DNA of 64,000 nucleotides from Cupriavidus necator (GTDB lineage Bacteria > Pseudomonadota > Gammaproteobacteria > Burkholderiales > Burkholderiaceae): the NCBI GenBank assembly GCA_022041995.1, contig CP074382.1:434001-498000 (forward strand), given 5' to 3'. The notes beneath the pieces were generated by a model that had not been told where the DNA came from, ran no database searches, and saw only the letters and a program-made list of their open reading frames with translations. Position numbers and translations under genes: made by a program. Positions 37,129 to 45,525 of this stretch are shown piece by piece. The stretch's first letter is position 1; each line of letters begins with the position of its first letter.

Positions 37129-39342
37129 TCATGAAGCGTGCTCGAAGAGGTCAGGTTGTTCGCTGACTGCCTTGATGCGTAAGCCTTTGCGCCGTCCCTG
37201 GCAGACCAGGACGGCATCGAGTTCGCCGCGCTTTACACGCTGCAACACAGTTTGGCGGGACACGCCGAGCAGCTTGGTTGCTTCCTGCATGACGACGTAG
37301 CCATCTGGGCTGTGCGCGACGAATTGTTGTCGCAGCGCATCGGTGATGCGGATGCGCCAGGGCGCACCGGGCGTGGTCTGTTCGCCGGCGATAAAGCCGT
37401 CGTTGACCCAGCGGTGCAGCGTTGACGGCGCGGTACCCAACACGCGAGCGGCTTGGCGGATGCTGAGCAACTCGCCGTCCGGGAGTTCGGTGGGGCGTTC
37501 GAAACAAGGGATTTGCCAGTGCCGCCGTAAGTTTCCGACGAGGCTCTGGTTGAAGCGCAAACCGCGCGCAGTTACCCGGCCCTGGGTGTTGAGGATGCCG
37601 GCGATGGTGGCATCGGGATAGTGCTCGGCCAGACGGCGGACCAGAGCAATCGTGTCTTCGTCGGTGCGAATGGTCGCGGGTCGTGAGCGTGGCAAGGCGA
37701 CCTCGCAATCGGTGAGCTTGCCGCCGCGCCAACGCAGCTTCAGATGCGCCCGATATTGTTCGCGATGGACGGTAATACTCACTTCCTCGAGCAGCGTGCG
37801 CAGCAATTGCTTCCTGTCGCGCAGTGTGAGGGTCGGCGCGTCCCACAACCGTTTGAGGTCTTTACCGATAGCAAGCAGACTCTTGCGCTGTTCAGTGCTC
37901 AGCGTGCATGGACGAAGCTGTTCACGCCGAGCAAGTTCTGCCTGAGCCTGTTCGAGTTCACGCAACTGCTGCTCCCACTGCGTTTCGAGACCGCGTGCCA
38001 CCAAGCGGTTCTCGGGGTCGACGGCGTGGTACCGCCGTTCGGCGCGCTGTGCCTCGTAGTGGGCACGTTCAACATTCAGTCGCCACTGTGCAAGCGCCGC
38101 GTCGTGATCGGCCTCGAGGCGTTCGGCCGCACGCACGGCTGCTGCGATGCCGGCGGGCTCCACGGCTTGCAAGAAGGCCTGCGCAACGGCGGCATCGATT
38201 TGCAGGCCCCCGACATTGAGGCAGAAGACGCCGCGGCCATTCTCGATGCCTTTGTTGGAGCAATGGTACCCGGGCGTCTGATTGGTTCCGCGGTAGTGCG
38301 TCTTGAGTCGCCGACCGCAGTGACCACAGCAGGCCAGGCCTTGCAGCAAGGCGGCCCCCTCTCTCACGGCGCCTCCGGCCTGATGAGGCCGGGGCTTGGT
38401 ATTGGCCCCCAGGCGCATTTGATTGGCTTCATAGGTCATCCAATCGAGATATCCTTCGTGGTGGTCCCGGATGAGCACGGCCCATTGCGACTGGGGCAGC
38501 CGACGCAATCGGGTCTTGAGCACACCATGTTCATCGACGTAGCGCTCCTGCCGGGTCTTGCCATAGCAGTAGGCGCCAGCATAAACCGGATTGGTGAGGA
38601 CATTGTAGATGGCGGTATAGGTCGGGGCGACCCAACGGATCTGCGTGGTGTGATTGAGCTGCAGCGGGAACGACAGATTCTCGGCGCGGAACCACAGCCA
38701 GACGCGGCGAGCAGAGCCGAATTCGCTAAAACGTTCGAACACGGCGCGCAGCGCACCGACAACGGCTTCGTCCGGATGCAGTCTGACTTCGCCCTCTGCC
38801 TCACCCCACACCAGCCCAATTGGCAGGCCGCGGCGCAACTCGCCCCGGGCCGCCTTGTTGCGGATGCCGCCGTCCAGACGCGCGCGCAGGATGTGCAGTT
38901 CGGCCTCACTCATGGTGCCCTTCAGGCCGAGCAACAGACGGTCGTTGAACAGCGCCGGGTTATACACGCCGTCAGCATCGCCGATGAGCGTATCGGTCAT
39001 GCTGCACAGGTCCAGCAGGCGGTACCAGTCGGAATTATTGCGCGCCAGGCGAGAGACCTCCAGTCCGAGAATGATGCCCGCGTGCCCGAGCGCGACTTCG
39101 GCGGTCATGCGGGCGAACCCGCCACGGTTCGCGGCGCTGGCGCCCGAGAGGCCCAGATCCTCGTCGATCACGCTGACCTGCTGCGCGGTCCAACCGAGGG
39201 CGGTGGCCCGTTGAGCGAGCGCGTACTGACGCTGCGTCGATTCGCGATTGTGCTCGACCTGGCTGGCACTGGACTGGCGGATGTAGACGAAGGCGGTGCG
39301 TTGCAAATGGCTGGGGCCGATCTTGTTGGCGGTGTCAGTCAT
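37129..39342 (-). CDS. Large serine recombinase with C-terminal HTH pair
   Basis: 737 residues. The resolvase domain has the nucleophile in FVYIRQSSASQ, then GLEVSRLARNNSDWYRLL and LKGTMSEAELHILRARL. The Recombinase domain includes IYNVLTNPVYAGAYCYGKTR, and a zinc ribbon CCGHCGRR pairs with a later Cys pair. A coiled-coil (about 400-480) follows. Two helix-turn-helix units come last: LLSIRQAARVLGTAPSTLHRW and YVVMQEATKLLGVSRQTVLQRV. These look like excisionase-type DNA-binding modules and are unusual at the end of a large serine recombinase. Start 39342 or 39345. Confidence 0.93.
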   Translation of the reverse strand: MTDTANKIGPSHLQRTAFVYIRQSSASQVEHNRESTQRQYALAQRATALGWTAQQVSVIDEDLGLSGASAANRGGFARMTAEVALGHAGIILGLEVSRLARNNSDWYRLLDLCSMTDTLIGDADGVYNPALFNDRLLLGLKGTMSEAELHILRARLDGGIRNKAARGELRRGLPIGLVWGEAEGEVRLHPDEAVVGALRAVFERFSEFGSARRVWLWFRAENLSFPLQLNHTTQIRWVAPTYTAIYNVLTNPVYAGAYCYGKTRQERYVDEHGVLKTRLRRLPQSQWAVLIRDHHEGYLDWMTYEANQMRLGANTKPRPHQAGGAVREGAALLQGLACCGHCGRRLKTHYRGTNQTPGYHCSNKGIENGRGVFCLNVGGLQIDAAVAQAFLQAVEPAGIAAAVRAAERLEADHDAALAQWRLNVERAHYEAQRAERRYHAVDPENRLVARGLETQWEQQLRELEQAQAELARREQLRPCTLSTEQRKSLLAIGKDLKRLWDAPTLTLRDRKQLLRTLLEEVSITVHREQYRAHLKLRWRGGKLTDCEVALPRSRPATIRTDEDTIALVRRLAEHYPDATIAGILNTQGRVTARGLRFNQSLVGNLRRHWQIPCFERPTELPDGELLSIRQAARVLGTAPSTLHRWVNDGFIAGEQTTPGAPWRIRITDALRQQFVAHSPDGYVVMQEATKLLGVSRQTVLQRVKRGELDAVLVCQGRRKGLRIKAVSEQPDLFEHAS

Positions 39343-39502
39343 CATTGCTCTCCCGTGGCATCGGGTTGTTGTGGGTCACGAGCTTCGCGATCGCCTGGGC
39401 GAGACCGTTGATTACCGCGTCTTGTGTCGCTGGATCGAGTTGTTCCCACAGGCTGTCGTCGCCGGACGGCAGATCCGCGAGGGGTAGGTTCAGTTGCATC
39501 AT
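39335..39502 (-). CDS. Small protein of the serine-recombinase element
   Basis: 55 residues from ATG 39502 (MMQLNLPLADLPSGDDSLW, then LDPATQDAVINGLAQAIAKLV). It overlaps the recombinase start by eight bases, so it is translated just before it. It lies entirely within the tail of the neighbouring longer frame. Its role is unknown; a directionality or accessory factor is possible. Confidence 0.6.
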   Translation of the reverse strand: MMQLNLPLADLPSGDDSLWEQLDPATQDAVINGLAQAIAKLVTHNNPMPRESNDD

Positions 39503-39818
39503 TGCTCTCCTGTTCCGTCTGGCGCAGCAAAGCGTCAATGATGAGGCGAGCGTGGAGCAGGTCGGCAATCGAGCCCAGCGTGTCAGATGCTAGAGCGGGA
39601 GTACTTGCCGGAACGCTGCCGGAGCCGGCGGCGAAATCGGTCCAGTCGGCGGGAATGAGTCCGCGTGATTGGTCGGGGAGTGTCAGCAGAAGGTGCAATC
39701 GGCCGGCCCGTTGCCGTCGGCTGATGACCTGGAGGCGCCGGCCCTCGAACGGGTGGCCGGATCGTGTGATGACAACAGATTCAGGAACGTGGTGGAGAGG
39801 GGTAGTCTGTGGTGGTTT
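39342..39818 (-). CDS. DUF5372-type protein of the serine-recombinase element
   Basis: The frame VVITRSGHPFEGRRLQVISRRQ...LHLLLTLPDQSRGLIPADWTDF matches my recollection of the DUF5372 family found beside such recombinases. The start is uncertain, because upstream codons run into the att junction. The tail after LIIDALLRQTE overlaps the 55-residue gene for its whole length. Either the tail is used or the true gene ended earlier and lost its stop. Function unknown. Confidence 0.6.
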   Translation of the reverse strand, partial: KPPQTTPLHHVPESVVITRSGHPFEGRRLQVISRRQRAGRLHLLLTLPDQSRGLIPADWTDFAAGSGSVPASTPALASDTLGSIADLLHARLIIDALLRQTEQESNDATEPTPRGSAVRRRQPVGTTRSSDTRRGNQRSRPGDREARDPQQPDATGEQ

Positions 39819-39822
39819 CCTT

Positions 39823-40618
39823 TGACACAATCCAACATTCGACCCTGTTGGGCAAGATCGCGAAGCGCATTCAGGATCCCCAGGTCATGCACTTGGTCAA
39901 GCAGGTTATCAAAGCAGCGGGCAAAGTTGGGGTGCCGCAAGGTGGCCCATTCAGCCCACTCGCCGCGAACATCTACTTGAATGAGATCGACTGGATGTTC
40001 GACGAGATTCGCCGTAAGACGGCACAGGGCCCTTACGAGGCAGTGAACTACCACAGGTTTGCTGACGACATCGTCATCACCGTTAGTGGCCACCACACCA
40101 AACGCGGCTGGGCTGAACGTGCCCTGCAGCGTTTGCGGGAACAGCTTGTGCCGCTAGGCGTCGAGCTGAACACCGAGAAGACCGTTGTGGTGGATACATT
40201 GAAGGAGGACGCCTTTGGGTTCTTGGGGTTCGACCTGCGTCGCGTGCGAAAACGAGAGGGGAACGGCTACTTCCTCCGGATGACCCCCAAGAAGAAGGCT
40301 CGCCAAGCCATCAAGGCGAGGATCCGCGACATCATCCGGCATGGAGGCTCGACCCCTGCCGTGAAACTGATCGCGAAACTCAATGCTGCGGTGGCGGGAT
40401 GGGTCAACTACTTTCGGGTCGGCAACGCTAGTCGCGCCTTCAGTGAGGTGCGCGACTATCTGGAAATGAAAGTCCGAACTCTGCTAACGAGGCGCAAGCG
40501 ACGCAAGAAGAGGAGCGTTGGGTGGCGACGGTGGAGTAACGAGTACCTCTACGGAGTCCTAGGCTTGTACTGGGACTGGAAAACGCGCCCGTTATCTGGC
40601 GCGGAGAAGTTCGCGTGA
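39823..40618 (+). pseudogene. Group II intron RT/maturase, C-terminal part
   Basis: Continues 36590-37101: FDTIQHSTLLGKIAKRI, VGVPQGGPFSPLAANIYLNEID, the catalytic NYHRFADDIVITV, FGFLGFDLRRVR and the group II maturase region (GWVNYFRVGNASRAF, YGVLGLYWDWKTRPLSGAEKFA). The active-site motif is FADD. The open frame begins at 39809 only because the insertion left an accidental start. Confidence 0.93.
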
Positions 40619-40671
40619 AAGCGCCTGCCATACCGACAGGACACATAACCCTTGCGATGAATCTCACTGGG

Positions 40672-40767
40672 TGAGCTGCTTGAGGGAAAACCTCACGATC
40701 AGTTCTTATGGGGAGGGGCTGGAAACGGACCGGGTTCACCGAGCACCGCGCCAGTCCTTTACCCGAC
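40672..40767 (+). ncRNA. Group II intron domains V and VI
   Basis: GAGCTGCTTGAGG-GAAA-CCTCACGATCAGTTC (40673-40706) has the small stem, GAAA tetraloop and bulge of the catalytic domain V. The following GGGGCTGGAAACGG...CTTTACCCGAC can form domain VI up to the 3' splice site. Assigned by eye. Confidence 0.7.
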
Positions 40768-40789
40768 AATTGTTCTTTCATGTGCTCAA

Positions 40790-41029
40790 CATCTACAATA
40801 ATTGTTCAGATTCTGAATCGTTGGCGGCAGAAACAAGGGCATTGAAATGCCCCGGCGAATGCCCCGATCAGGATGTAGATGTCCGAACCTTGACTTTGTT
40901 TGAGCGATGCATTGACTGCAATGAGTCCAGCAGCAAAGCTGCGCGATGTCGTCCGCTACCTCCCTGACGTGCGGGGCTGACCCATAGCTTCCCCCTGGAG
41001 TTATCGCTTGAAGCAGGCCGGTCCGGATC
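40790..41029. other. Unassigned stretch between the intron 3' exon and IS4 element B copy 2
   Basis: A plus frame continues from ELFFHVL but no longer resembles a transposase. No other gene is supported. Confidence 0.4.
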
Positions 41030-41051
41030 CAATCCACCCAAGATAAGGACA

Positions 41052-42293
41052 TCAGCAAGCCTTATAGGCGGCATGTCGATGAGGTTTCTGGCGAGGCGGA
41101 CGTGGTTTAGCGCGATCCGGTCGCACGCGATGGGTACGTGTTGCGATCAAGGCCAAGGTCTCATTCAGCGCAGCCTTGGCCCAGCGCAGTCCCAGTAGCG
41201 CCGCTGGCAGGACAGGTTTGAGAGCGGTGATGGCGTAGGTTCGGATGATCCGATAGTTCGAGTCAATCTCATGTTCCTGCACGGCGCTGAAGCAGCATAG
41301 AGCGTGCAGGTTATCACTGAGGATTTTGGCGCCGAAGTCCTGCCTGGCAGCCAACTGCGAGAGGCCGGACAGATGTTCGAGTCCCATGCGGTGCTTGAGG
41401 CGTTTGTACGCCTCCTCGAGGCGCCAGCGTTGATGGTAAAGGTCGCGGAAGGTGGCCGCTGGATAGCGGTGCATGTCGAGCAGATTGGTGATGAGCACGC
41501 GCACCTTGCCGGCTGGCGAGATCTGCCGGATCAGCCGAACGGTCTGCGGGGTAGCCGCACACTCGTAGTCGCGCGCGTCAATGCGGGCTGGAGCGGGGAG
41601 CGTGACGATGGCCTCGTCACGGCCAGAGCGCACGAAGCGCCGTACGGCAGCAAAGCCGCTGCCGTCGGCACGCATGCAGAAAGGGATGTTTCGTTGGTTG
41701 AGTACGGCCACCAGCCAGCGGGCGGGGTAGCCGCGGTCGAGCAAGAGCAAGTCGTCGGATTGCAGGCGGTCCAGATGCTCGAACAGGATCTGGCGTTCGT
41801 TCTCGTACACGCTGTGTAATGAGGCGGCGAGCATGATCTCGGCCCCAGGCAGGTACAGGCCGAAGGCAAGTTGATCGCGGCTGGCGGCTCGAGGCAGATG
41901 GCTGTGGCGAATGGCGAAACGCAGGTGTGAAGCGTCCGCGGCGACCAGCCGAAAGCCATGCCAGCGTGGCAAATGGTTGGAGACGTGCTGAAGTAGCCAG
42001 TCATTGAGGTGAGCAAAGACATCGCCGCCGAGCTTGCTGCGAGCCTGGGCGAAGGCTTGTTCACTGACGCAACGGCGCAAGGTGTTTTGGCGGGCGAGCG
42101 TGGCGAAGAATTGATCGAGCTCGGCTTGCATGCCCATACGCAAGTTGCCGAGCATGAAGGAGATCAGTGTCGGCAGGGTGAGCTTGCGCTGCCGGGTGAA
42201 GGCGGCCGGATGCTCTGGATGACGGGCAAGATCGTGAAAGACCTTGGTGTGCAGATATTGGGCAAGTGCAGCGAACAAATCGGACAGGGGCAT
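41052..42293 (-). CDS. IS4-family transposase (element B, copy 2)
   Basis: Identical in translation to 22509-23750, with the DDE residues and YREK motif preserved. Start 42293 (MPLSDLF) is chosen for the same reason as in copy 1. Confidence 0.92.
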   Translation of the reverse strand: MPLSDLFAALAQYLHTKVFHDLARHPEHPAAFTRQRKLTLPTLISFMLGNLRMGMQAELDQFFATLARQNTLRRCVSEQAFAQARSKLGGDVFAHLNDWLLQHVSNHLPRWHGFRLVAADASHLRFAIRHSHLPRAASRDQLAFGLYLPGAEIMLAASLHSVYENERQILFEHLDRLQSDDLLLLDRGYPARWLVAVLNQRNIPFCMRADGSGFAAVRRFVRSGRDEAIVTLPAPARIDARDYECAATPQTVRLIRQISPAGKVRVLITNLLDMHRYPAATFRDLYHQRWRLEEAYKRLKHRMGLEHLSGLSQLAARQDFGAKILSDNLHALCCFSAVQEHEIDSNYRIIRTYAITALKPVLPAALLGLRWAKAALNETLALIATRTHRVRPDRAKPRPPRQKPHRHAAYKAC

Positions 42294-42329
42294 GAGAGCC
42301 AAGCGAAGATCGAGAAGCGATCCTCTATT

Positions 42330-42379
42330 GGCCGCCGCCCTGCTTGCGCTAAACATCCAGCGCAAGCAGGGCGGCGGCC
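42330..42379 (-). promoter_or_regulatory. Perfect 21-bp hairpin in IS4 element B copy 2
   Basis: Arms 42330-42350 and 42359-42379 with an 8-base loop, identical to the hairpin at 22423-22472. Confidence 0.8.
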
Positions 42380-42465
42380 CCTCGAACCTCGTCACCTGTC
42401 AAGCGTTCTCGGCGCCAATTGCGATTTTATTTGGCGGCTTATCTTGGGTGGATTGGGTCCGGATC

Positions 42466-42740
42466 TCCCTATTATCGCTGCCGTCGGATTTGATGTGCAT
42501 CAATATTTCTCAATTCTGACTTGGAAAAGTCTAAGCTAATACATTGTAATGATGGAGGCCATACGGCATGTGGGTGATCACCCGTGCCGACGGGGCCTTT
42601 CAGGTTCATTTAATGCGGCAAATGCCTCGGTCTTGCCTTGCTGTGCGCTCATAAATATGAGATATAGCAATCATAATTCCCTCGATCCCTCACCGACACA
42701 TGGACAACTCGGTTGGTAGGTCGAGCCAAGGAGAGATAAG
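42466..42740 (+). promoter_or_regulatory. Leader region of the phasin gene
   Basis: No gene is seen. The region is more AT-rich than its surroundings (ATAAATATGAGATATAGCAATCATAATT near 42650-42680). It ends with a strong ribosome site AAGGAG at 42729-42734, so it probably holds the phasin promoter. Confidence 0.5.
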
Positions 42741-43199
42741 ATGACACAGTGGTCCCCCAATCAAATCGCAGGCATTGACGCCCTAGTTGGGCTAACCGGC
42801 CATGCCTGTGCCGGTTTCCAGAAACTGGTCGAATTGAACCTTAAAGCCATGCAATTTTCTCTTTCAGAAACACGTGGCACCCCGGAGAATCCCCCGTCAG
42901 GAGAGAATCCACAGGGATTTCAGTGGGAATCAATTCAACCCGCAGCAGATCGTGCATTGGCATATAATCGCCAAATACTTGAGCTACTGGCTGCTACGCG
43001 GAGAGAATTTGAAAAGGTCATGGAGGTTCAATACACGACTGGCAAGCAGGGATGGCAGGACTTCATGGAAATTGTTGTTGACAAGGCGGAAGCCGTTCAA
43101 GCAGCGCCATTGGCAGCTTGGCAGGACTCCGTCAACGCGACCACCACGTTCTATGAATCGGTACAAAGGACCGCAAAAGCAGGCGGTACAAATAGCTGA
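42741..43199 (+). CDS. phaP: Phasin family protein (PHA granule-associated)
   Basis: 152 residues with the phasin architecture. QIAGIDALVGLTGHACAGFQKLVELNLKAM opens the long amphipathic helices, and LLAATRREFEKVMEVQY and PLAAWQDSVNATTTFYESVQRTAKAG follow. Phasins coat polyhydroxyalkanoate granules. AAGGAG lies seven bases before the ATG. The gene is intact and stands alone. It indicates a PHA-storing host such as Cupriavidus. Confidence 0.85.
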   Translation: MTQWSPNQIAGIDALVGLTGHACAGFQKLVELNLKAMQFSLSETRGTPENPPSGENPQGFQWESIQPAADRALAYNRQILELLAATRREFEKVMEVQYTTGKQGWQDFMEIVVDKAEAVQAAPLAAWQDSVNATTTFYESVQRTAKAGGTNS

Positions 43200-43459
43200 G
43201 AGAAGCCTTAATACGGATGCAGAAGTAGCGTCTCAAGGCGTACGACGACGTACCGCTGCTCCTTACCAGGCAGCGGAAAAGTAGGGGCTTTTGACACGCC
43301 TCGCCGTACCTTCGTGGTCCCTGATGAAAAATATCGGGCAGGTGTCGACCGCAGCGCCGTACAACCCGTGTCCATCCAAGCGGCTATACTATTTCCAAGG
43401 GATCGAAGGCATGAGGCGTCTGGGGTTGGTTGGGGCAGGGGACAGAGGCAAGCCGATGC
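43200..43459. other. Unassigned stretch after phaP
   Basis: An open minus frame runs through here into the IS1595 remnant (SNSIAAWMDTGCTALRS...) but has no known domain. Nothing else is supported. Confidence 0.4.
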
Positions 43460-43688
43460 GGCCTCATCGGCCTCGACGTGTTCCTCAGGCTTGCCACCGA
43501 TCCGATCCTGGTCGGGGCGCACCATGCCGGCGCGCAACTTGTGGAGTATCTGGAAGGCGGTCTCGTAACGCGACAGGCCGAGTTGGCGCTGGAACTGAAC
43601 GGCCGACATGCCAGGTAAAGTGGACCCACGATTTGAGACAGTGATCAGGCGGTAGATTAAGCTGTCGTCCTTGAAGGGGTGATGGCGA

Positions 43689-43979
43689 ATGAGTGAAGGC
43701 AAGAAGCGCAAGGTACACACGGCGGAATTCAAGGCCAAGGTTGGTCTGGAGGCGGTGCGCGGGGTGAAGACGATCAGCGAGATTGCGCAGACATACGGCG
43801 TGCATCCGGTGTTGGTCGGGCAATGGAAGAAAGAGATTCTTGAGCGGGCCGGCGCCCTGTTCGAAACCAAGCGTGGCCCGAAGCCGGCCGAGGACAAGAG
43901 CGGCGAGGATCGCCTGTACGGCGAGATCGGGCGGCTGAAGATGGAAGTGGACTGGCTTAAAAAAAAGTTGGGGGAGTGA
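43689..43979 (+). CDS. IS3-family transposase OrfA
   Basis: 96 residues: HTH (AEFKAKVGLEAVRGVKTISEIAQTYGVHPVLVGQWKK split over two helices) and a C-terminal zipper (GEIGRLKMEVDWLKKKL). It ends after an A8 run (43959-43966), a slippery site for a -1 shift into orfB. Confidence 0.94.
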   Translation: MSEGKKRKVHTAEFKAKVGLEAVRGVKTISEIAQTYGVHPVLVGQWKKEILERAGALFETKRGPKPAEDKSGEDRLYGEIGRLKMEVDWLKKKLGE

Positions 43980-44950
43980 GCCGGGAAGCCCGAATGGGGT
44001 GGATCGATGGTGCGGAGGAACTGCCTTTGAGCCGGCAGTGCGACCTGGCGGAAGTGTCGCGCGCAACGGTGTATCGGAGGCAGGGCAAGACGACGCGGGA
44101 AGAGCGCGACGAGGATCTGCGGCTGTGCCGGTTGATCGACGAGGAATATACGAACCGGCCGTTCTACGGCAGCCGGCGCATGGCGGTGTTCCTGCGTGGC
44201 CAGGGCTGCGTGGTGAGCCGCAAGCGCGTGCAGCGCCTGATGCGCGAGATGGGGTTGGCGGGCATGGCGCCGGGGCCGGCGACGAGCGTCAAGCATTCGA
44301 AGCACAAGGTCTATCCGTACCTGCTGCGCGGCGTGAGAGTGACGCGGCCGAACCAGGTGTGGTTGATCGATGTGACCTACATCCGGCTGGCGCGCGGTTT
44401 TGCCTACTTGGTGGCGATCATCGACTGGTACAGCCGCAAGGTGCTGTCCTGGCGCCTGAGCAACAGCATGGACGCGTCGGACTGCCTGGAGGATGCGCTG
44501 CGCGAGCACGGAAGGCCGGAGGTGTTCAACAGCGACCAGGGCTCCCAGTTCACGAGCCATGTCTTCACGGGCGTGCTCAAGCGCGAGGGCATCGCCATCA
44601 GCATGGACGGTCGCGGCCGGGCGCTGGACAACATCTTCGTCGAACGGCTATGGCGCAACGTGAAGCACGAGGACGTGTACCTGAAGGGGTACGCCAACAT
44701 GGCGGAGCTGATGATCGGGCTGGCGCAGTACTTCTCGTTCTACAACGAGGAACGGCCCCACCAGTCGCTGGGCTACAAAACGCCGGATGCCGTCTATGCC
44801 AGTGGCGAGGGCGGCGGGGCAATGATTGTCGATAAGTTCGGCGGTGCGCGGGGAGAATCCCCTGCTCCGCTACGCTGCGCAGGGGATTCTCCCCGCGCAC
44901 AACCAGGGCAGCGCTGTTCTGCTGCGTGTGAAGAAATAGATGCAGCTTAA
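43976..44950 (+). CDS. IS3-family transposase OrfB (DDE)
   Basis: 324 residues: VWLIDVTYIRLARGFAYLVAI (D), FNSDQGSQFTS (D) and DNIFVERLWRNVKHEDVYL (E), ending near HQSLGYKTPDAVY. The last ~40 codons pass through a 21-bp perfect hairpin (44844-44900) and are probably not part of the ancestral protein. Confidence 0.94.
   Translation: MSREARMGWIDGAEELPLSRQCDLAEVSRATVYRRQGKTTREERDEDLRLCRLIDEEYTNRPFYGSRRMAVFLRGQGCVVSRKRVQRLMREMGLAGMAPGPATSVKHSKHKVYPYLLRGVRVTRPNQVWLIDVTYIRLARGFAYLVAIIDWYSRKVLSWRLSNSMDASDCLEDALREHGRPEVFNSDQGSQFTSHVFTGVLKREGIAISMDGRGRALDNIFVERLWRNVKHEDVYLKGYANMAELMIGLAQYFSFYNEERPHQSLGYKTPDAVYASGEGGGAMIVDKFGGARGESPAPLRCAGDSPRAQPGQRCSAACEEIDAA
44844..44900 (+). repeat. Perfect 21-bp inverted repeat inside the orfB tail
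   Basis: Arms 44844-44864 and 44880-44900 with a 15-base loop. The strong GC stem is placed between the catalytic domain and the stop codon. It may limit read-through transcription out of the element. Confidence 0.8.
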
Positions 44951-45370
44951 ATTCGGTTGAAAGCTGTCTTGACAGAGGGGTCCACTTTAAGGTGTCTGAC
45001 TGGCGACCAGATACGCCGCCCAGAACCAAACCGACAGCGGTGTGTGCGTGCGCTCCATGACGGTGCCAGCAGTGAGGCTCGTGTCGCGTGTGCAATGGCG
45101 ACAACGGAAAACGCCGGGGCGATTGGCAAAGCGGTACGGCTCACCAAGCAAGCCACAGTGGTCACAAATGAACCCATCGCTCCATCGAGCGCGCTCAAGG
45201 TAGGCCATGCATGCCGCTTCGTCTGGAAACATCCGCTGAAACTCCGGCAGCGAGCCCGGAAACGGCAGATCGCCTCGGTCAAGCACGTCAATAACCATGG
45301 TTGCCCCGGGGTGGCACAGATGACCAACATACTATCGGTAGAGGGCTTGGGAGACAACCGGATAAGCATG

Positions 45371-45525
45371 GTTTGAGCGTTCAGCTCGCGCGACAAATGA
45401 GGAGCGAGTCAGCGGATTTCATCGGGGCCAGCAGCGTATGCTGCAGAAAGGCCGCATATAAAGCTGCAACCTATCCTGTCGAATCGGAACACAAGAAAAC
45501 CTAGCGCATCGGGGGCGTTCATATA
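45371..45525 (+). repeat. Orphan right end of an IS110/IS1111-type element
   Basis: TGAGGAGCGAGTCAGCGGAT (from 45400), then GCTGCAACC-ATCCTGTC and GGGGCGTTCAT match the non-coding end of the inner IS110 element (18014-18145) in order, while spacer bases differ. No transposase is attached. It is a remnant of a related element. Confidence 0.7.

Larger units (their letters stand above)
37102..39822 (-). mobile_element. Serine-recombinase mobile element inserted in the intron RT gene
   Basis: CTT occurs at both junctions (37099-37101 and 39820-39822). Excision between them restores CGC TAC TTT GAC, that is SRY-FD of the RT. A 2-3 bp shared core with no longer duplication is the signature of serine-recombinase integration. 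The 2721-bp cargo is the recombinase and two small overlapping genes. Confidence 0.88.
36072..40767 (+). mobile_element. Group II intron, interrupted by a serine-recombinase element
   Basis: The 5' end GTGTGTCCAG follows the exon base at 36071. Domain I features (GTCCAGTCGGTGAAAGTCCGACC-like and CCTCGTAGCTCGGGAGGCG-like words) run from 36085. An RT/maturase gene follows at 36590, and domain V/VI sequence leads to the 3' end CTTTACCCGAC (40767). Removing 36072-40767 rejoins GAG GTG G/AA TTG TTC in frame. Without the 2721-bp insertion the intron is about 1975 bases. The boundaries rest on exon continuity, and folding was not computed. Confidence 0.85.
41030..42455 (-). mobile_element. IS4-family element B, copy 2 (1426 bp) with 10-bp target duplication
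   Basis: Ends CAATCCACCCAAGATAAG (41030) and its complement (ending 42455). GGTCCGGATC is duplicated at 41020-41029 and 42456-42465. Same length and same protein as 22347-23772, inverted. The two identical copies can support inversion of the 18-kb segment between them. Confidence 0.97.
43616..44989 (+). mobile_element. IS3-family element (third type, 1374 bp) with 3-bp target duplication
   Basis: Ends TAAAGTGGACCC (43616) and its complement (ending 44989). AGG is duplicated at 43613-43615 and 44990-44992. Comparison with the uninterrupted IS1595 copy near 26880 (single AGG) confirms the site exactly. Confidence 0.96.
43460..45370 (-). mobile_element. IS1595-family element, copy 2: one end lost and split by an IS3 element
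   Basis: The 5' end (complement of CATGCTTATCCGGTT, ending 45370) and the transposase N-terminus lie at 44990-45370. The middle lies at 43460-43615 and stops after HVEADEA, so the 3' half is gone. The IS3 element 43616-44989 sits between. Unlike copy 1, this copy keeps a sense codon at FWAAY. Confidence 0.9.

Noticed and set aside
37744..39411. 555-residue open frame on the plus strand
   Set aside because: It is antisense to the serine recombinase. High GC keeps the opposite strand open, and no motif is seen.
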